This document shows, piece by piece, positions 41,569-53,643 of a stretch of 64,000 nt of DNA (within the stretch, counting starts at the first letter, position 1; each line of letters begins with the position of its first letter). The translations under genes and the position numbers were made by a program. The DNA comes from Anseongella ginsenosidimutans (GTDB taxonomy: Bacteria; Bacteroidota; Bacteroidia; Sphingobacteriales; Sphingobacteriaceae), in the NCBI GenBank assembly GCA_029268045.1, contig JAJUHF010000003.1:1-64000 (forward strand), given 5' to 3'. The notes below the pieces were generated by a model. The model had not been told where the DNA came from. It did no database searches and saw only the letters and a list, made by a program, of their open reading frames with translations.

Positions 41569-42849
41569 ATGAACAATGCTATCATAGCCCAGGATCCGGA
41601 TATCCAACGCTCCCTTGCCCCCCTTCAGACGAAACGGGAAGAAGCTAAGGCGTATTTTGAGAAGCATGGCTATCCGCATTCCAAACTGGAAGATTGGAAA
41701 TATGTTCCGGTTCACCGGATTATTGCGCCTGCCTACGAAAACCCTGCACCGGACGCAGGCGGCTCAGTGGACAGGGACGCGTTTGCCGCGTACCCGCTGA
41801 CCAGCCTGGATGCGTGGTACCTGGTGTTTGTAAACGGCTGGTTCAGCGCCGAACTGTCGCAGGTACCCTCGCCGGAAGAAGGCATTTTGATCGGAGCGCT
41901 TTCCGACGAACAGGTGTTGGCGCAGGCGGCTCCCTATCTGGGGAACGTGGCAACCCTGGAGTCCGGCTTCGTTGCAAGCAATACGATGGGTTTCACCGAC
42001 GGCGCGTTCATCCACACTGCTGCCGGAAAAACACTGGATAAGCCCGTGGTGGTATATCACCTGACCGTTGCCCACGATGCACCGTTGAAGATCCGTCCGC
42101 GGAATCTGTTTGTTGCCGAATCGAACTCCTCCTTTAAGGTGGTTGAAATATTCGCTGGAGACGCATCCCGGGAGGCGCTGACCAATATGGTCACCGAACT
42201 GAAAGCCGAACAGGATGCCGTGGTGGATTACACCAAACTCCAGCTGGAGACCGGAAGCAACTTCCATGTGGGATATACTGAAATCGAACAGCATAAAAAC
42301 GCATCGGTAGACACGCACATCATTTCGCTGGACGGCGCGTTTGTGAGAAACAACCTGCATTTCCGTTTAATGGACAAGCAGTGCCGGAGCATTATGAACG
42401 GACTCTATCTGCTGAGCGGAAACCAGTTCCTGGATAACCACACCCGGGTAAATCACAATTCGCCCGAATGCTACAGCGATCAGCTGTACAAAGGAATTAT
42501 TAATGAACAGGCCACCGCCGTGTTCAACGGAAAGATTTTCGTGGAAAAGGATGCACAGAAAACCAATGCATACCAACGAAACATCAACATTCTGTTGTCA
42601 GACGAGGCGACTGTAAATACAAAACCCCAGCTGGAGATCTTCGCCGACGATGTGCGCTGTACGCACGGCGCTACCAGCGGCCACCTGGACGAAGAGGCTG
42701 TTTTCTATCTGCGCTCGCGTGGACTTTCGGAAAAAGATGCCAAACGCATGCTGTTGCGGGCCTATTCCGAAGAGGTGATCGGGAAATTACAGGTGGAAGA
42801 GCTGATTGCGCCCCTGATGAAGATCGCCGCTGAAAAATTTAAAGACTAA
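41569..42849 (+). CDS. sufD: Fe-S cluster assembly protein SufD
   Basis: HSKLEDWKYVP; DNHTRVNHNSPECYSDQLYKGI; QLEIFADDVRCTHGATSGHLDEEAVFYLRSRGL. Confidence 0.97.
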   Translation: MNNAIIAQDPDIQRSLAPLQTKREEAKAYFEKHGYPHSKLEDWKYVPVHRIIAPAYENPAPDAGGSVDRDAFAAYPLTSLDAWYLVFVNGWFSAELSQVPSPEEGILIGALSDEQVLAQAAPYLGNVATLESGFVASNTMGFTDGAFIHTAAGKTLDKPVVVYHLTVAHDAPLKIRPRNLFVAESNSSFKVVEIFAGDASREALTNMVTELKAEQDAVVDYTKLQLETGSNFHVGYTEIEQHKNASVDTHIISLDGAFVRNNLHFRLMDKQCRSIMNGLYLLSGNQFLDNHTRVNHNSPECYSDQLYKGIINEQATAVFNGKIFVEKDAQKTNAYQRNINILLSDEATVNTKPQLEIFADDVRCTHGATSGHLDEEAVFYLRSRGLSEKDAKRMLLRAYSEEVIGKLQVEELIAPLMKIAAEKFKD

Positions 42850-44061
42850 ATGATCGATATACCTGCCATCAGGGAACAGTTCCCCGTCCTTCACCAGGAA
42901 GTGAACGGGCATCCCCTGGTGTATTTCGACAACGCGGCAACCACGCAAAAACCGCAACGGGTCATTGACGCCTTGCTTCATTATTACCGGTTTGACAATT
43001 CCAATATTCACCGCGGTGTACACACCCTGGCCGACCGCGCCACCGACGGCTTTGAACAAACCCGGGAACTGGCAGCAAAATTCATCAATGCTGCCGAGAA
43101 GGAGGAAGTGATCTTCACCAAGGGAACCACCGAGGGAATTAACCTGGTGGCGCATAGTTTCGGGCGCAGTATGCTGCATCCCGGCGACGAGGTGATCATT
43201 TCCGCCATGGAACATCATTCCAACATCGTTCCCTGGCAAATGATCTGTGAGGAGCGCGGCGCCCTGCTCAAAGTTATTCCGGTTACAGAAAACGGGGAGC
43301 TGATCCTGGAGGAATACGCCCGTCAGCTAGGTCCGAAGACCAAAATGGTGGCGCTTGTTCACGTATCCAATACGTTGGGCACGGTGAACCCGGTCAGAAA
43401 GATTACCGAGATGGCGCACCAAGCCGGCGCCAAGGTATTGATTGACGCAGCCCAGTCGGTTGGACACCTGCCCGTGGATGTCCAGGAAATCGATTGCGAT
43501 TTTCTGGTGTTTTCAGCGCATAAGATCTACGGTCCTACCGGGGTTGGCGTGCTGTACGGCAAGCGGGCCGAACTGGAGGCGCTTCCCCCCTACCAGGGCG
43601 GAGGTTCCATGATCCGGGACGTGCGTTTTGAAAAAACCACCTACAACGATATTCCCTATAAGTTTGAAGCGGGGACCCCGACCATTGGCGAGGTGATCGC
43701 GTTCAAACCGGCCATTGAATTCATCAACGAGTTGGGCAAACCGGCCATCCATTCCCACGAAGACGAACTTTTTCGGCAGGCGCGGGAAGGGCTGCAATCC
43801 ATCCCCGGCGTACGGCTGGTTGGCCAGGCGGCGGAAGCATCGGGTATTGTTTCGTTTTTGCTGGAGAAAACGCATCTGTTCGACACGGGAATGTTACTGG
43901 ATGCCCGGGGAATCGCGATCCGCACGGGCCACCACTGCACCCAGCCCCTAATGGAGCGCTTCGGCATCGAAGGCACCTGCCGGGCCTCTTTTGCCGTGTA
44001 CAACACCAAAGAAGAAGTGGACTACTTTCTGGAAAGCGTAGAAAAAATAGCAACGAGGTGA
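42850..44061 (+). CDS. sufS: Cysteine desulfurase SufS
   Basis: VYFDNAATTQKPQRVIDAL; EHHSNIVPWQ; SAHKIYGPTGVGVLYGK; RTGHHCTQPLMERFG. Confidence 0.97.
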   Translation: MIDIPAIREQFPVLHQEVNGHPLVYFDNAATTQKPQRVIDALLHYYRFDNSNIHRGVHTLADRATDGFEQTRELAAKFINAAEKEEVIFTKGTTEGINLVAHSFGRSMLHPGDEVIISAMEHHSNIVPWQMICEERGALLKVIPVTENGELILEEYARQLGPKTKMVALVHVSNTLGTVNPVRKITEMAHQAGAKVLIDAAQSVGHLPVDVQEIDCDFLVFSAHKIYGPTGVGVLYGKRAELEALPPYQGGGSMIRDVRFEKTTYNDIPYKFEAGTPTIGEVIAFKPAIEFINELGKPAIHSHEDELFRQAREGLQSIPGVRLVGQAAEASGIVSFLLEKTHLFDTGMLLDARGIAIRTGHHCTQPLMERFGIEGTCRASFAVYNTKEEVDYFLESVEKIATR

Positions 44062-44501
44062 AACCGGCAATCAATGAAATACAGGACGAAATAATAGAAG
44101 AGTTTTCACTGCTCGAAAATGACATGGAAAGCACCATCTTCTATATCATGGAGATGGGCGGCAAGCTTCCTCCGCTTGATGAGAAATACAAGGTAGAAGA
44201 AAATATCGTAAAAGGCTGCCAGTCGAAGGTGTGGCTTGTAAGCAGCTTTGAAGATGGGAAAGTGATTTTCAAGGCGGACAGCAATACCGATATTACCAAA
44301 GGCCTGATCAGTCTGCTTATCCGGGTCTGGAACGAGCGGACACCGGAGGAAATCCTTCACTCGGAATTGTATTTTGTGGAGCGTATCGGCATGCGGAAAG
44401 TGATTGGCTCCCAACGTTCCAATGGATTTTCCTCCATGATCAAGCAGATGAAACTATATGCGCTGGCATTCCAGAACATCCAACACCATGGCAGAGAATA
44501 A
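44058..44501 (+). CDS. sufE: SufE family sulfur acceptor
   Basis: MGGKLPPLDEKYKVEENIVKGCQSKVWLV; GTG start overlapping the SufS stop (GTGA). Confidence 0.94.
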   Translation: MKPAINEIQDEIIEEFSLLENDMESTIFYIMEMGGKLPPLDEKYKVEENIVKGCQSKVWLVSSFEDGKVIFKADSNTDITKGLISLLIRVWNERTPEEILHSELYFVERIGMRKVIGSQRSNGFSSMIKQMKLYALAFQNIQHHGRE

Positions 44502-44820
44502 AAACGAAAAAACGCTTGAACAGCTTCGGGAAGAGGCCATTGAAGCAATAAAAACCTGTTATGACCCCGAGATCCCGGTCAATATCTATGATCTCGGTCT
44601 AATATACGAGCTGACGATCACGCCGGAACGCAATGCGGAGGTGATCATGACCCTTACTTCCCCATTTTGTCCGGTAGCCGGCACACTCCCCGAAGAAGTA
44701 CGTCAAAAAGTACAGGCGGTAGAGGGCATCAACGAAGCAACGCTGGATGTGGTCTTCGATCCCCCCTGGGACAAGGACATGATGAGCGAAGAAGCCAAAC
44801 TGGCGCTCGGTTTCATGTAG
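44488..44820 (+). CDS. DUF59/MIP18 family Fe-S maturation protein (SUF-associated)
   Basis: AIKTCYDPEIPVNIYDLGLIYEL; TLTSPFCPVAGTLPEEV; VVFDPPWDKDMMSEEAKLALG. Confidence 0.93.
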   Translation: MAENKNEKTLEQLREEAIEAIKTCYDPEIPVNIYDLGLIYELTITPERNAEVIMTLTSPFCPVAGTLPEEVRQKVQAVEGINEATLDVVFDPPWDKDMMSEEAKLALGFM

Positions 44821-44824
44821 AGCT

Positions 44825-46066
44825 TTACCAGCAAAGCAGGATGGCCAGGCCACCTGTAATTCCGGCGCCAAATAACACACTCATGTATTTTTTCAGCCGC
44901 CGGTTCCCTATAAAGAGGACGATGCCGCCCTTAAACGCCAGGTTGGCCAGAGAGGCGGTCAGGATCAGACGCCAGGCAAGGTCCGGTTCTATTTCTCCCG
45001 AAGCGGCCATTGCCGAAGTAGACAGTGTAATCGCGTCCATATTGGTGAGGCCCGATAGGATCGCCACGCCGAACAGTCCGCTTTGCCCCACTTCCTCCGA
45101 AGCCCAGGCAGATACCAATACGATCAGGCCGTAAAGTGCCGCAAAGATCAGCGCATTCTTGATTTCGGCGGGGTTGTCCTGTTCCGGAAGCTCTTCGGTC
45201 TGACTTCCCCGTTTGAAAAACCACACCACGGTCATCAGGCCGAAGAAGACCAGTTCCAGGGCGATGGGCCACACCACCTTACTGAAAACACCGGGCGCCA
45301 CAATGACAATTTCCACCAGCACCCTTCCGTAAGACACCACCGTGGCGGCCAGGAGTACCAAAATGGCTACGTTGGTAATCCCCGCTCCCGCCCTGCCGGC
45401 GGTTTTACGTGAATAGGAAACGGTCGTCGCGGTACTGGAAACCATTCCGCCTAGCAGACCGCCCGCCAGGACTCCCAGTTTTCCGCCCAGCAGCTTGTAA
45501 AAGAAGTATCCGATCAGGCTGATCCCCACAATGAGTACCACCATCCACCAGATTTCCCGTGGATTCAGCACCTGGTATGGCCCCATGTTTTCATTGGGCA
45601 GTACCGGCAGAATGACCAACGTAATCAGCACAAATTGCATCACCGCCTTCAGGTCCTTTTCCCCGATCTTATCCACAAATTGGTGCAACGCCGGCTTGAA
45701 ATGAAGCAGCACCACCACCACCCCGGTCAGCACGACGGCAAGCAGCTGATTTCCATTTACCAGATAGGCTCCGATGAGATACATCAGGATGATTGACATC
45801 TCGGTGGTAAGTCCGCCTACCCCTTCCCGCTGAACGGTTCGCTGCCAGTTGGTTACGATCAGCAATCCGCCGATACAGGCCACCCCGGCCGGGACCATCC
45901 ATACCCCGAAATCGCTGGCAAGCAGCGCCGAAAGCGTCCCCGTAAGCGTAATCAGCGGAAAGGTACGGATTCCTGCCACGCGGGAATTCACATGTTCCCG
46001 CTGGATTCCAACCAGCATACCCAATGCCAGGGACAAACCAAGGATGAGGTATAAATTGTCAATCAT
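44825..46066 (-). CDS. MgtC/SapB-like, DUF4010 membrane protein
   Basis: LALGMLVGIQREHVNSRVAGIRTFPLITLTGTLSALL; polytopic C-terminal half. Confidence 0.88.
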   Translation of the reverse strand: MIDNLYLILGLSLALGMLVGIQREHVNSRVAGIRTFPLITLTGTLSALLASDFGVWMVPAGVACIGGLLIVTNWQRTVQREGVGGLTTEMSIILMYLIGAYLVNGNQLLAVVLTGVVVVLLHFKPALHQFVDKIGEKDLKAVMQFVLITLVILPVLPNENMGPYQVLNPREIWWMVVLIVGISLIGYFFYKLLGGKLGVLAGGLLGGMVSSTATTVSYSRKTAGRAGAGITNVAILVLLAATVVSYGRVLVEIVIVAPGVFSKVVWPIALELVFFGLMTVVWFFKRGSQTEELPEQDNPAEIKNALIFAALYGLIVLVSAWASEEVGQSGLFGVAILSGLTNMDAITLSTSAMAASGEIEPDLAWRLILTASLANLAFKGGIVLFIGNRRLKKYMSVLFGAGITGGLAILLCW

Positions 46067-46067
46067 C

Positions 46068-46083
46068 TTTTATAAATTCGTTC
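46068..46083 (+). repeat. 16-bp motif TTTTATAAATTCGTTC (copy 1)
   Basis: Identical to 53644..53659; both upstream of plus-strand genes for exported proteins. Confidence 0.7.
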
Positions 46084-46110
46084 TCTTAGTGAAATATAAA
46101 AATAATCCCG

Positions 46111-47292
46111 ATGAAATACTTTCTTCTTGCCGCTATTCCTTATTTTTTTCTGGCTGCGAAACCCAGCGATCCACCGGCGAAAGATACCCCCACGCCGGTA
46201 TTCAAGGCCCAGGTAGTGGACGATCAGGTCGCCATTGGTTACGGACTGGCTATCGGCGATGTGGACGGGGACCGCAAACCGGACATTCTGCTGGCTGATA
46301 AGAAAGAGATCGTCTGGTACCGGAACGGAGACTGGAAGCGCTTTGTCATGGCAAAGGACCTGACCACGCACGACAACGTCTGCATTGCCGCGCGGGATAT
46401 CAACGGAGATGGTTTGGTGGAAGTGGCCGTCGGCGCGCAATGGAACCCCGGCGAGACAAGCGATACCGCCCAATCGGGCGCTGTCTTTTACCTCCACCGC
46501 CCCCAGGACCCCACCCAGCTGTGGAAGCCGGAGAAACTGTATCACGAACCCACCGTGCATCGCATGGGTTGGGTCGAGGCCGCACCCGATGTTTTTCAGC
46601 TGATCGTCTTGCCCCTGCATGGACGGGGAAACACGAACGGAGAAGGAGAAGGAGTCCGGGTCATGGCTTACACGCCGCCCGGAAACAACCAAGAGGGGTG
46701 GCGCTATAAAATCATTGACCGGCTGCTCCACATGACCCATAATTTTGAGATCGTTCCCGGCAAGGGAGGCGAAGCGCTCTTTGTGGGAGGGAAAGAAGGC
46801 ATCCGGAAACTGAAATTCGAGGACGGCCAATGGGCGGCCAGCTGGCTAGTCAACGGACCTTCCTTTGGCGAACTCCGCGTAGGACGGGATGCCGATGGCC
46901 GCACCTGGCTCACCGGGATCGAACCGATGCACGGTAACAACCTGACCGTTTACCTTGGGCTGGATACAGCCGGACGCCAGGTATTGACGGCTAAAATGAA
47001 CCAAGGACACGGGCTGGCTACGGGCGACCTGACCGGAAGCGGAAACGATCAGATCGTGGCGGGCTGGCGAAACCCGGACGAGGAGGGCAAAGTGGGCATT
47101 CAATTATGGCAGCAGGAAAGTGGGAAATGGAAACCCTACCGGATTGATGACAATGAAATGGCATGCGAAGACCTGAAGATAGCCGATCTGGACGGAGACG
47201 GCCGGCCGGAGATCATCGCTGCGGGGCGGGCCACGCACAACCTGGTCATTTATTGGAATCGGACCGACGCTTCGGATGGCTCAGGACACTGA
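46111..47292 (+). CDS. FG-GAP/VCBS repeat-containing exported protein
   Basis: Signal peptide; repeated [52 protein letters not shown]. Confidence 0.88.
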   Translation: MKYFLLAAIPYFFLAAKPSDPPAKDTPTPVFKAQVVDDQVAIGYGLAIGDVDGDRKPDILLADKKEIVWYRNGDWKRFVMAKDLTTHDNVCIAARDINGDGLVEVAVGAQWNPGETSDTAQSGAVFYLHRPQDPTQLWKPEKLYHEPTVHRMGWVEAAPDVFQLIVLPLHGRGNTNGEGEGVRVMAYTPPGNNQEGWRYKIIDRLLHMTHNFEIVPGKGGEALFVGGKEGIRKLKFEDGQWAASWLVNGPSFGELRVGRDADGRTWLTGIEPMHGNNLTVYLGLDTAGRQVLTAKMNQGHGLATGDLTGSGNDQIVAGWRNPDEEGKVGIQLWQQESGKWKPYRIDDNEMACEDLKIADLDGDGRPEIIAAGRATHNLVIYWNRTDASDGSGH

Positions 47293-49314
47293 GCGCATCT
47301 GCTTAAGCGCTTCGGAGGCCTCCCGTACCGGGAGCTGACAGGTTTTATCCCGGCACACGTAAATCATCGTTTCGCCCGTAAATTTCCCCTCCAATAACGG
47401 CAGGTTTCCCGTTTCACCTCCCAGCATAAGTTTATTGGGAATGTATGCCGAATCAATTTCTTTCCGTCGCAGGAGGGATTCCGGACCGGTGATCGCCACT
47501 TCGAAAACCCCGCTGACTTCGTTGAGCAGAAGGATGGCCCAATTGGAATAGGCCGAACCGTACCCCTTCATCGGTTTCATTACGTTGCGAAGCATCTGCC
47601 GGCTAATATCCAAATACCGCTTTTCATCGAAAAGAAGGCCCAGCTGCTGCAGTACGTGAGCCATTGTGGAATTGGACGAGGGGATGACATTGTCCATTAA
47701 TTCGTATTTGCGATCGATCAGGGTTTCGCTCTCAGCAGAGGTATAAAAGAACATTCCGTTTTCGGGATTGTAAAAATCCTGAAGCGCCCGTTCAGCAAGC
47801 GCGCGTGCCCGCAGCAGCCATTGCTCATCAAAGGTTGCCTGGTATAGCGCAATGAATGCGTCCGCAACAAACGCGTAATCATCCAGAAAGCCAGGGATCG
47901 AAGTCTTTCCGCCTTTATAGTTCCGGTAAAGCCGGTCATTTCCCTGGAGTAAATTGCGTTTTATAAAAGCGGCATTTTTAAGGGCACGTTCCAGAAACAG
48001 ATCCTTGCCAAAAGCCCGGTATGCATCCAGATATCCTTTTAGCATCATGCCGTTCCAGGAAGCAAGGATTTTGTCATCAAGCCCGGGACGGACCCGTTGT
48101 TCCCTAAGCTGCAACAGCCGGTCCCTCCCTGCCGAAACGATTCGCTGCAATTCACCCGGCTGCAGATTGAACCGACGCGCCACCTCCTGGTCGGTATAAA
48201 GGCGTCTCAATACATTGGTTCCCTCCCAGTTCCCTTCCGGGGCAATATTGTAATACGCGCAAAAGACCGCTTCGGCCTCCGGATGATCTAGTTGATCCAG
48301 ACCGGCTTGCGCTATTTCATCTCGTGTCCAGCAATAAAACTTCCCTTCAACCCCTTCGCTATCGGCATCCAGGGCGGAATAAAAACCTCCCTCGGGCGAT
48401 GTCATTTCCCGCTCGATAAACTCCAGGGTCTGGTACACGGTATCCCGGTACAGGGAAGATCCGGTCCATGAAAACCCTTCGGAATAAAGACTCACCAGTT
48501 GCGCGTTGTCGTAGAGCATCTTTTCAAAATGAGGCACGTGCCAGGCCGCGTCTACGGAATAGCGCGAAAATCCGCCGCCCAGCTGATCGTATATCCCGCC
48601 CCGGCACATTTTGTCCAGCGTCAAGAGCACAATTTCCCTGGCCTGGGATTCCCCGGAAAAATGGGCGTATCTTAAAAGAAAGAGAAAATTATTGGGAAGA
48701 GGAAATTTGGGGGCGCGGTTATGGCCTCCTTCCTTGAAGTCGAAATAAGAAAGCCATTCCCGGTAGATTTCCTGAAGGTCCGCAGCGGAAAATTCCTTTC
48801 CGAATGCGATCCGCTGCACCTGTTCGGACTGCCGGATTCCCGCGGTAAGCTTGTCGGCATAGGCTTCGGCTTCGCTTCTTTTTTTTCTGAAAAATTCATC
48901 CAGATTCACCAGAATACTTTTCCAGTCTTCGGGTGGGAAATAGGTTCCTCCGTAAACCGGACGCTGATCGGGCAGGGTGAAACAATTCAGGGGCCATCCC
49001 CCCTGCCCGGTCATAAGCTGCACCGCGTTCATGTAGATCTGATCAATGTCCGGCCGCTCCTCGCGGTCCACTTTTATGCAAACGTAGCGCTCGTTCATGA
49101 TTCGGGCGATCTCCTCGTCCTCGAAGCTTTCCCGCTCCATGACATGGCACCAGTGACAGGAGGAATAACCGATGCTTATCAGGATCAGCTTATCCTCCTT
49201 TTTTGCTTTCTCCAGGGCCGCCTGGCCCCAGGGGTACCAGTTTACCGGATTGTGGGCGTGCTGCAGCAGGTAAGGACTGCTTTCATTGATCAGCGGATTG
49301 GTGAATTTTGCCAT
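47281..49314 (-). CDS. Thioredoxin domain-containing protein (DUF255/YyaL-like)
   Basis: [81 protein letters not shown]. Confidence 0.95.
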   Translation of the reverse strand: MAKFTNPLINESSPYLLQHAHNPVNWYPWGQAALEKAKKEDKLILISIGYSSCHWCHVMERESFEDEEIARIMNERYVCIKVDREERPDIDQIYMNAVQLMTGQGGWPLNCFTLPDQRPVYGGTYFPPEDWKSILVNLDEFFRKKRSEAEAYADKLTAGIRQSEQVQRIAFGKEFSAADLQEIYREWLSYFDFKEGGHNRAPKFPLPNNFLFLLRYAHFSGESQAREIVLLTLDKMCRGGIYDQLGGGFSRYSVDAAWHVPHFEKMLYDNAQLVSLYSEGFSWTGSSLYRDTVYQTLEFIEREMTSPEGGFYSALDADSEGVEGKFYCWTRDEIAQAGLDQLDHPEAEAVFCAYYNIAPEGNWEGTNVLRRLYTDQEVARRFNLQPGELQRIVSAGRDRLLQLREQRVRPGLDDKILASWNGMMLKGYLDAYRAFGKDLFLERALKNAAFIKRNLLQGNDRLYRNYKGGKTSIPGFLDDYAFVADAFIALYQATFDEQWLLRARALAERALQDFYNPENGMFFYTSAESETLIDRKYELMDNVIPSSNSTMAHVLQQLGLLFDEKRYLDISRQMLRNVMKPMKGYGSAYSNWAILLLNEVSGVFEVAITGPESLLRRKEIDSAYIPNKLMLGGETGNLPLLEGKFTGETMIYVCRDKTCQLPVREASEALKQMRSVS

Positions 49315-49474
49315 GGACCTCGGTTTTTTCAATCAAATAAAACGACATTCTTCTATAAGAATAACGGTCCCACGAAAATATGTTTCCTTTTTTGAAATTA
49401 TTCCTGGGAGTCCAAACATTTCGAACGGGTCCATGTATTATTTATATCACCTGAACATAAATAAAAAACACAAT

Positions 49475-50185
49475 ATGGTTACAAATAAAGTTGTTTACGT
49501 CACCGGCGCCAGCAAAGGCATTGGAAAGGGCATTGCTGCCTACCTGGTGGACCAGGGATACCGGGTCGCGATCAGTAGCCGTAAGCTGGATGCGGCCCGG
49601 CAGGCGACCGAAAGTCTGGGAAATGCCGATCGGGTCCTGCCTCTTCAGTCAGATGTCCGGAATTTTGAAGACGAGCAGCGCGCGGTGGCAGCGATCCTTG
49701 AAAAATGGGGCCGGTTGGATGTGCTGGTTGCCAACGCCGGCGTGGGACACTATGCTCCCATCACCGAATTGACCCACGAACAATGGAACGCCATGCTGGA
49801 CACGAACGTAACCGGCGTGTTCAACAGTACCAAAGCAGCCGTAGAGGAACTGATTAAAACGAAAGGCTATATCATTACCATCGCCAGCCTGGCCGGCGCG
49901 AATTTCTTTGCAGGCGGCACCGGTTACAATGCCAGTAAATTCGCCGTGGTGGGGTATACCCAGGCTTTGATGCTGGATCTCCGTCAACAGGATGTAAAGG
50001 TGACAACCATTATGCCCGGATCGGTCGCATCCCATTTCAACAATAACGAGCCATCGGAAAAAGACAATTGGAAGATACAGCCGGAAGACCTCGGACAGCT
50101 GGTTTCCGACCTGCTCCGGATGCATCCCCGCAGTTTGCCGAGCAAGGTCGAGATCCGCCCCACCAAACCGCCCGTGAAAGCCTAA
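49475..50185 (+). CDS. SDR family oxidoreductase
   Basis: VVYVTGASKGIGKGIAAYL; VANAGVG; GYNASKFAVVGYT; ATG 49475. Confidence 0.93.
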   Translation: MVTNKVVYVTGASKGIGKGIAAYLVDQGYRVAISSRKLDAARQATESLGNADRVLPLQSDVRNFEDEQRAVAAILEKWGRLDVLVANAGVGHYAPITELTHEQWNAMLDTNVTGVFNSTKAAVEELIKTKGYIITIASLAGANFFAGGTGYNASKFAVVGYTQALMLDLRQQDVKVTTIMPGSVASHFNNNEPSEKDNWKIQPEDLGQLVSDLLRMHPRSLPSKVEIRPTKPPVKA

Positions 50186-50192
50186 GCATCCC

Positions 50193-51314
50193 ATGAGAAT
50201 AGATACGCTTGCCATTCATGCGGGTAAGGACCGGAATAGCTCCCGTGTCAGCCCGGTCATCGCTCCCTTGCAGCTTTCTACCACGTTCCGTCGCGATGCG
50301 GCGGGTGATTTTCCCGACGGATACATGTACACCCGGCATGGCAATCCTACGCGGACCGAATTGGAATCCTGTCTGGCATCGTTGGAAGGCGGTGAAGCCG
50401 CGGCCTGTTTTTCATCGGGATCGGCTGCAGCCATGGCCGTATTCCAGGCACTGCAGCCGGGCGATCACGTGATCGTTCCGGAAGATATGTACATGGGCAT
50501 CCAGAATATGATCCGCCAGGTGATGACGCGCTGGAAACTGGAGTTTTCGTTTGTGGACCTGGGGAGCCTGGATGAGCATATCCGTCCCCATACCCGGTTG
50601 ATCTGGGTGGAAACCCCGTCCAATCCGCTGATGAAAATCGCTGACATCCGCCGGATTACCGACTTGGCACGCCGGAAGGGGATCGTCACCGTTTGCGACA
50701 ATACCTTTGCCACTCCAGTCTTCCAGCGTCCGTTGGAATTGGGGGTCGACCTGGTAATGCATTCCACCACGAAATACATTGGCGGGCACAGCGATACATT
50801 GGGTGGGGCGATCGTCTGCAGGAAAAAAAATGAATTCTTTGACAGGATCCGGCAGGTCCAGACCCTGGGTGGAGGGGTGCTATCCCCTTTCGACTGTTAT
50901 CTGACCCTGCGCGGGGTAAAGACGCTTGCATGCCGGATGCGGGTTCACGATGCAAACGCGCTTCGTTTGGCTCAATGGCTGAAGGATCATTCCCAGGTGG
51001 AACAGGTTTTTCATCCCGGCCTGCCCGGACACCCCGGTCACGACATTGCCCGTTCACAAATGAGCGGATACGGTGGCATGCTGGCTTTTCTGATCAAGGG
51101 AGGGCGGACCGAAGCCATGAACCTGATCAATAACTGCCGGCTTTTTGTCCACGCGACCAGTCTGGGAGGTGTGGAAAGCCTAATTGAGCACCGGGCTTCC
51201 CAGGAAGGCCCGGGAAGCCATTCTCCCGAAAATCTGCTGCGGGTCTCAGTGGGCATTGAAGCAATCGAAGATCTGATCGGCGACCTGGAGCAGGCGTTCG
51301 ATCCGTCCCGCTAG
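50193..51314 (+). CDS. Trans-sulfuration PLP-dependent enzyme (cystathionine gamma-synthase/lyase family)
   Basis: [60 protein letters not shown]. Confidence 0.95.
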   Translation: MRIDTLAIHAGKDRNSSRVSPVIAPLQLSTTFRRDAAGDFPDGYMYTRHGNPTRTELESCLASLEGGEAAACFSSGSAAAMAVFQALQPGDHVIVPEDMYMGIQNMIRQVMTRWKLEFSFVDLGSLDEHIRPHTRLIWVETPSNPLMKIADIRRITDLARRKGIVTVCDNTFATPVFQRPLELGVDLVMHSTTKYIGGHSDTLGGAIVCRKKNEFFDRIRQVQTLGGGVLSPFDCYLTLRGVKTLACRMRVHDANALRLAQWLKDHSQVEQVFHPGLPGHPGHDIARSQMSGYGGMLAFLIKGGRTEAMNLINNCRLFVHATSLGGVESLIEHRASQEGPGSHSPENLLRVSVGIEAIEDLIGDLEQAFDPSR

Positions 51315-53548
51315 GCCTGCGCTTCGGTTTCGCTTTCCAGTATTCTGTGCAGGGCGTTGTGATAGAGGTCCTTGACTTCTTCTATCTCGCCAAAGGATTC
51401 GCCGTCGATAATGAGATCCCCATCGTTGACAGTGCCCAGCAGACTGTACTCGACATCGAAATTGGCCATGAATTCCAGAAACTGCTCCTGCAATTCGGAT
51501 TTGACCGAAACCACGATCCGGCTTTGCGACTCCCCGAAGAGGAAAGCGTCTTTACGTACGCTCATATCGGTAGAGATATCGAATCCCAGGTTGCGGGGCA
51601 TGGCCGATTCCAGCAGGGTGATGTACAGGCCGCCATCGGAAACATCGTGGGCCGAGTCGATGAGATTCTCCAGGATCAGGTTTTTAACTACCTGCTGCAC
51701 GTCGAATTCCTTGTCCAGATCGAAAAAGGGAGCCGGCGACTGCCTGATCTTATGCCATGAATACAGGTATTGGGAAGAAGCGATATCGTTTTTGGATTCC
51801 CCGATGAGATAGATCAGATCACCCGGCTGACGAAATGCCAGCGAGGTAAACGTATCCCGGTTATCGAGTACGCCAAGCATCCCAATGGTAGGGGTGGGAA
51901 ATACCGGCCCCTCATCGGAAGACTGATTATAAAAGCTCACGTTGCCTCCCGTAACGGGAGTCTGGAACTTTTCACAGGCCTTGGCCATGCCTTTAATGGC
52001 TTCCACAAACTGCCAGTAGACCTCGGGGTTGTACGGATTCCCGAAATTGAGGCAATTGGTAACGGCAACGGGCTCGCCACCGGCACATACGATGTTACGG
52101 GCCGCCTCGGCCACAGCCATGGCACAGCCCTCCTGCGGATCCGCCCATACGTATCGGGAATTGCAGTCGACGGTCATGGCCAGCGCTCTCTCCGTCCCTT
52201 TTACCAGGGTCACCCCGGCATCGGCAGGCGCGTTGGTGGTCATATTCACCGTCCCGATGGTGGAGTCGTACTGATTATACACCCAGCGTTTGGATGCGAT
52301 ATTTGGATGACCCGCCAGGTGAAGCATCACCGCCTTCAGATCCTTCGGCTCCTCCACTTGGTCAATGGCAAATTGTTTGTTTTCCTTGAAATAGGCAGGC
52401 TCTTTAAAGGAACGCTGATAAACCGGAGCGCCACCGCCCAGCACCAGTGAATCGGCAGGCACATCGGCAACCAGTTCACCGTGCATAAAATAACGCAGGC
52501 GGTCTCCCTCGGTCACTTCCCCGATGATGGCGCAATTAAGATCCCATTTTTCGAATATTTCTTCTACTACCGCCTCTTTTCCTTTTTCAACAACGATCAG
52601 CATGCGTTCCTGGGACTCGGAAAGCAGGATCTCCCAGGGAAGCATATTCTCCTGACGTACCGGCACGCGGTCCAGGTGGATATCCATTCCGTGTTCGCCC
52701 TTGGCAGACATCTCCGAATTGGAACAAATGATACCGGCTGCCCCCATGTCCTGCATGCCCACCACGGCGCCCGAGGCAATTACCTCCAGGGTAGCTTCAA
52801 GCAAAAGCTTTTCCTGGAAGGGATCGCCAACCTGTACCGCGGGAAGGTCCTTGGCCGATTCTTCGGTAATATCTTTTGAAGCGAAAGCAGCCCCATGGAT
52901 CCCGTCCTTTCCAGTGGCTGAACCCACGATATAAACCGGGTTACCCACGCCGTAGGAGGTAGCAGAGGCGGTTTTGCCGTGTTCCACCAAACCCACCGAC
53001 ATGGCGTTTACCAAAGGGTTGACCGTAAAACAGTCGTCGAAAAAGACTTCCCCGGCTACCGTTGGAATACCAAAGGCGTTTCCGTAGTCGCCGATTCCCT
53101 TCACTACCCCACGCATAAGCCATTGGTTCCGGGGAAGGGTCGGATCGCCAAACCGCAGCGAGTTAAGCTGCGCAATGGGACGGGCGCCCATGGTGAAAAT
53201 ATCCCGGTTGATCCCGCCAACTCCGGTGGCAGCGCCCTGATAGGGTTCCAGCGCGGAGGGATGGTTATGCGATTCAATCTTAAAAACACAGGCCAACCCA
53301 TCGCCTATATCCACCATTCCCGCGTTTTCCTCACCGGCTTTAGCAAGCATGCGCGGGCCATCCTTGGGCAGGGTTTTCAACCAGATAATGGAGTTTTTGT
53401 ACGAGCAGTGCTCGCTCCACATCACGGAATAAATACTTAGCTCATTGAAATTCGGAGTCCGGCCTAGGATCTCTTTAATCTTTTCGAATTCTTCGGGTAA
53501 TAACCCCAGTTTCTGAGCGGTCTCCAGGGTGGTTAACTGATCTTCCAA
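51311..53548 (-). CDS. purL: Phosphoribosylformylglycinamidine synthase subunit PurL (short form)
   Basis: [55 protein letters not shown]; 745 aa. Confidence 0.97.
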   Translation of the reverse strand: MEDQLTTLETAQKLGLLPEEFEKIKEILGRTPNFNELSIYSVMWSEHCSYKNSIIWLKTLPKDGPRMLAKAGEENAGMVDIGDGLACVFKIESHNHPSALEPYQGAATGVGGINRDIFTMGARPIAQLNSLRFGDPTLPRNQWLMRGVVKGIGDYGNAFGIPTVAGEVFFDDCFTVNPLVNAMSVGLVEHGKTASATSYGVGNPVYIVGSATGKDGIHGAAFASKDITEESAKDLPAVQVGDPFQEKLLLEATLEVIASGAVVGMQDMGAAGIICSNSEMSAKGEHGMDIHLDRVPVRQENMLPWEILLSESQERMLIVVEKGKEAVVEEIFEKWDLNCAIIGEVTEGDRLRYFMHGELVADVPADSLVLGGGAPVYQRSFKEPAYFKENKQFAIDQVEEPKDLKAVMLHLAGHPNIASKRWVYNQYDSTIGTVNMTTNAPADAGVTLVKGTERALAMTVDCNSRYVWADPQEGCAMAVAEAARNIVCAGGEPVAVTNCLNFGNPYNPEVYWQFVEAIKGMAKACEKFQTPVTGGNVSFYNQSSDEGPVFPTPTIGMLGVLDNRDTFTSLAFRQPGDLIYLIGESKNDIASSQYLYSWHKIRQSPAPFFDLDKEFDVQQVVKNLILENLIDSAHDVSDGGLYITLLESAMPRNLGFDISTDMSVRKDAFLFGESQSRIVVSVKSELQEQFLEFMANFDVEYSLLGTVNDGDLIIDGESFGEIEEVKDLYHNALHRILESETEAQA

Positions 53549-53573
53549 CGTAACGGTAAAATTTATATGGAGG

Positions 53574-53581
53574 CAAATTTA
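53574..53581 (-). promoter_or_regulatory. Candidate purL -7 box (TAAATTTG) overlapping a GGCAAAT half-site
   Basis: Exact TAnnTTTG on the minus strand, 25 nt before the start codon. Confidence 0.5.
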
Positions 53582-53643
53582 ACAAATAAAGCCGAGTAAA
53601 AACAGAGGAACCGGAATTACTGCGTGGCGGCCTCTCGGGGATT

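Noticed and set aside
49347-49362. ATTCTT-CTAT-AAGAAT hairpin between yyaL-like and SDR genes
   Set aside because: Short AT-rich stem with no further context; not distinguishable from chance.
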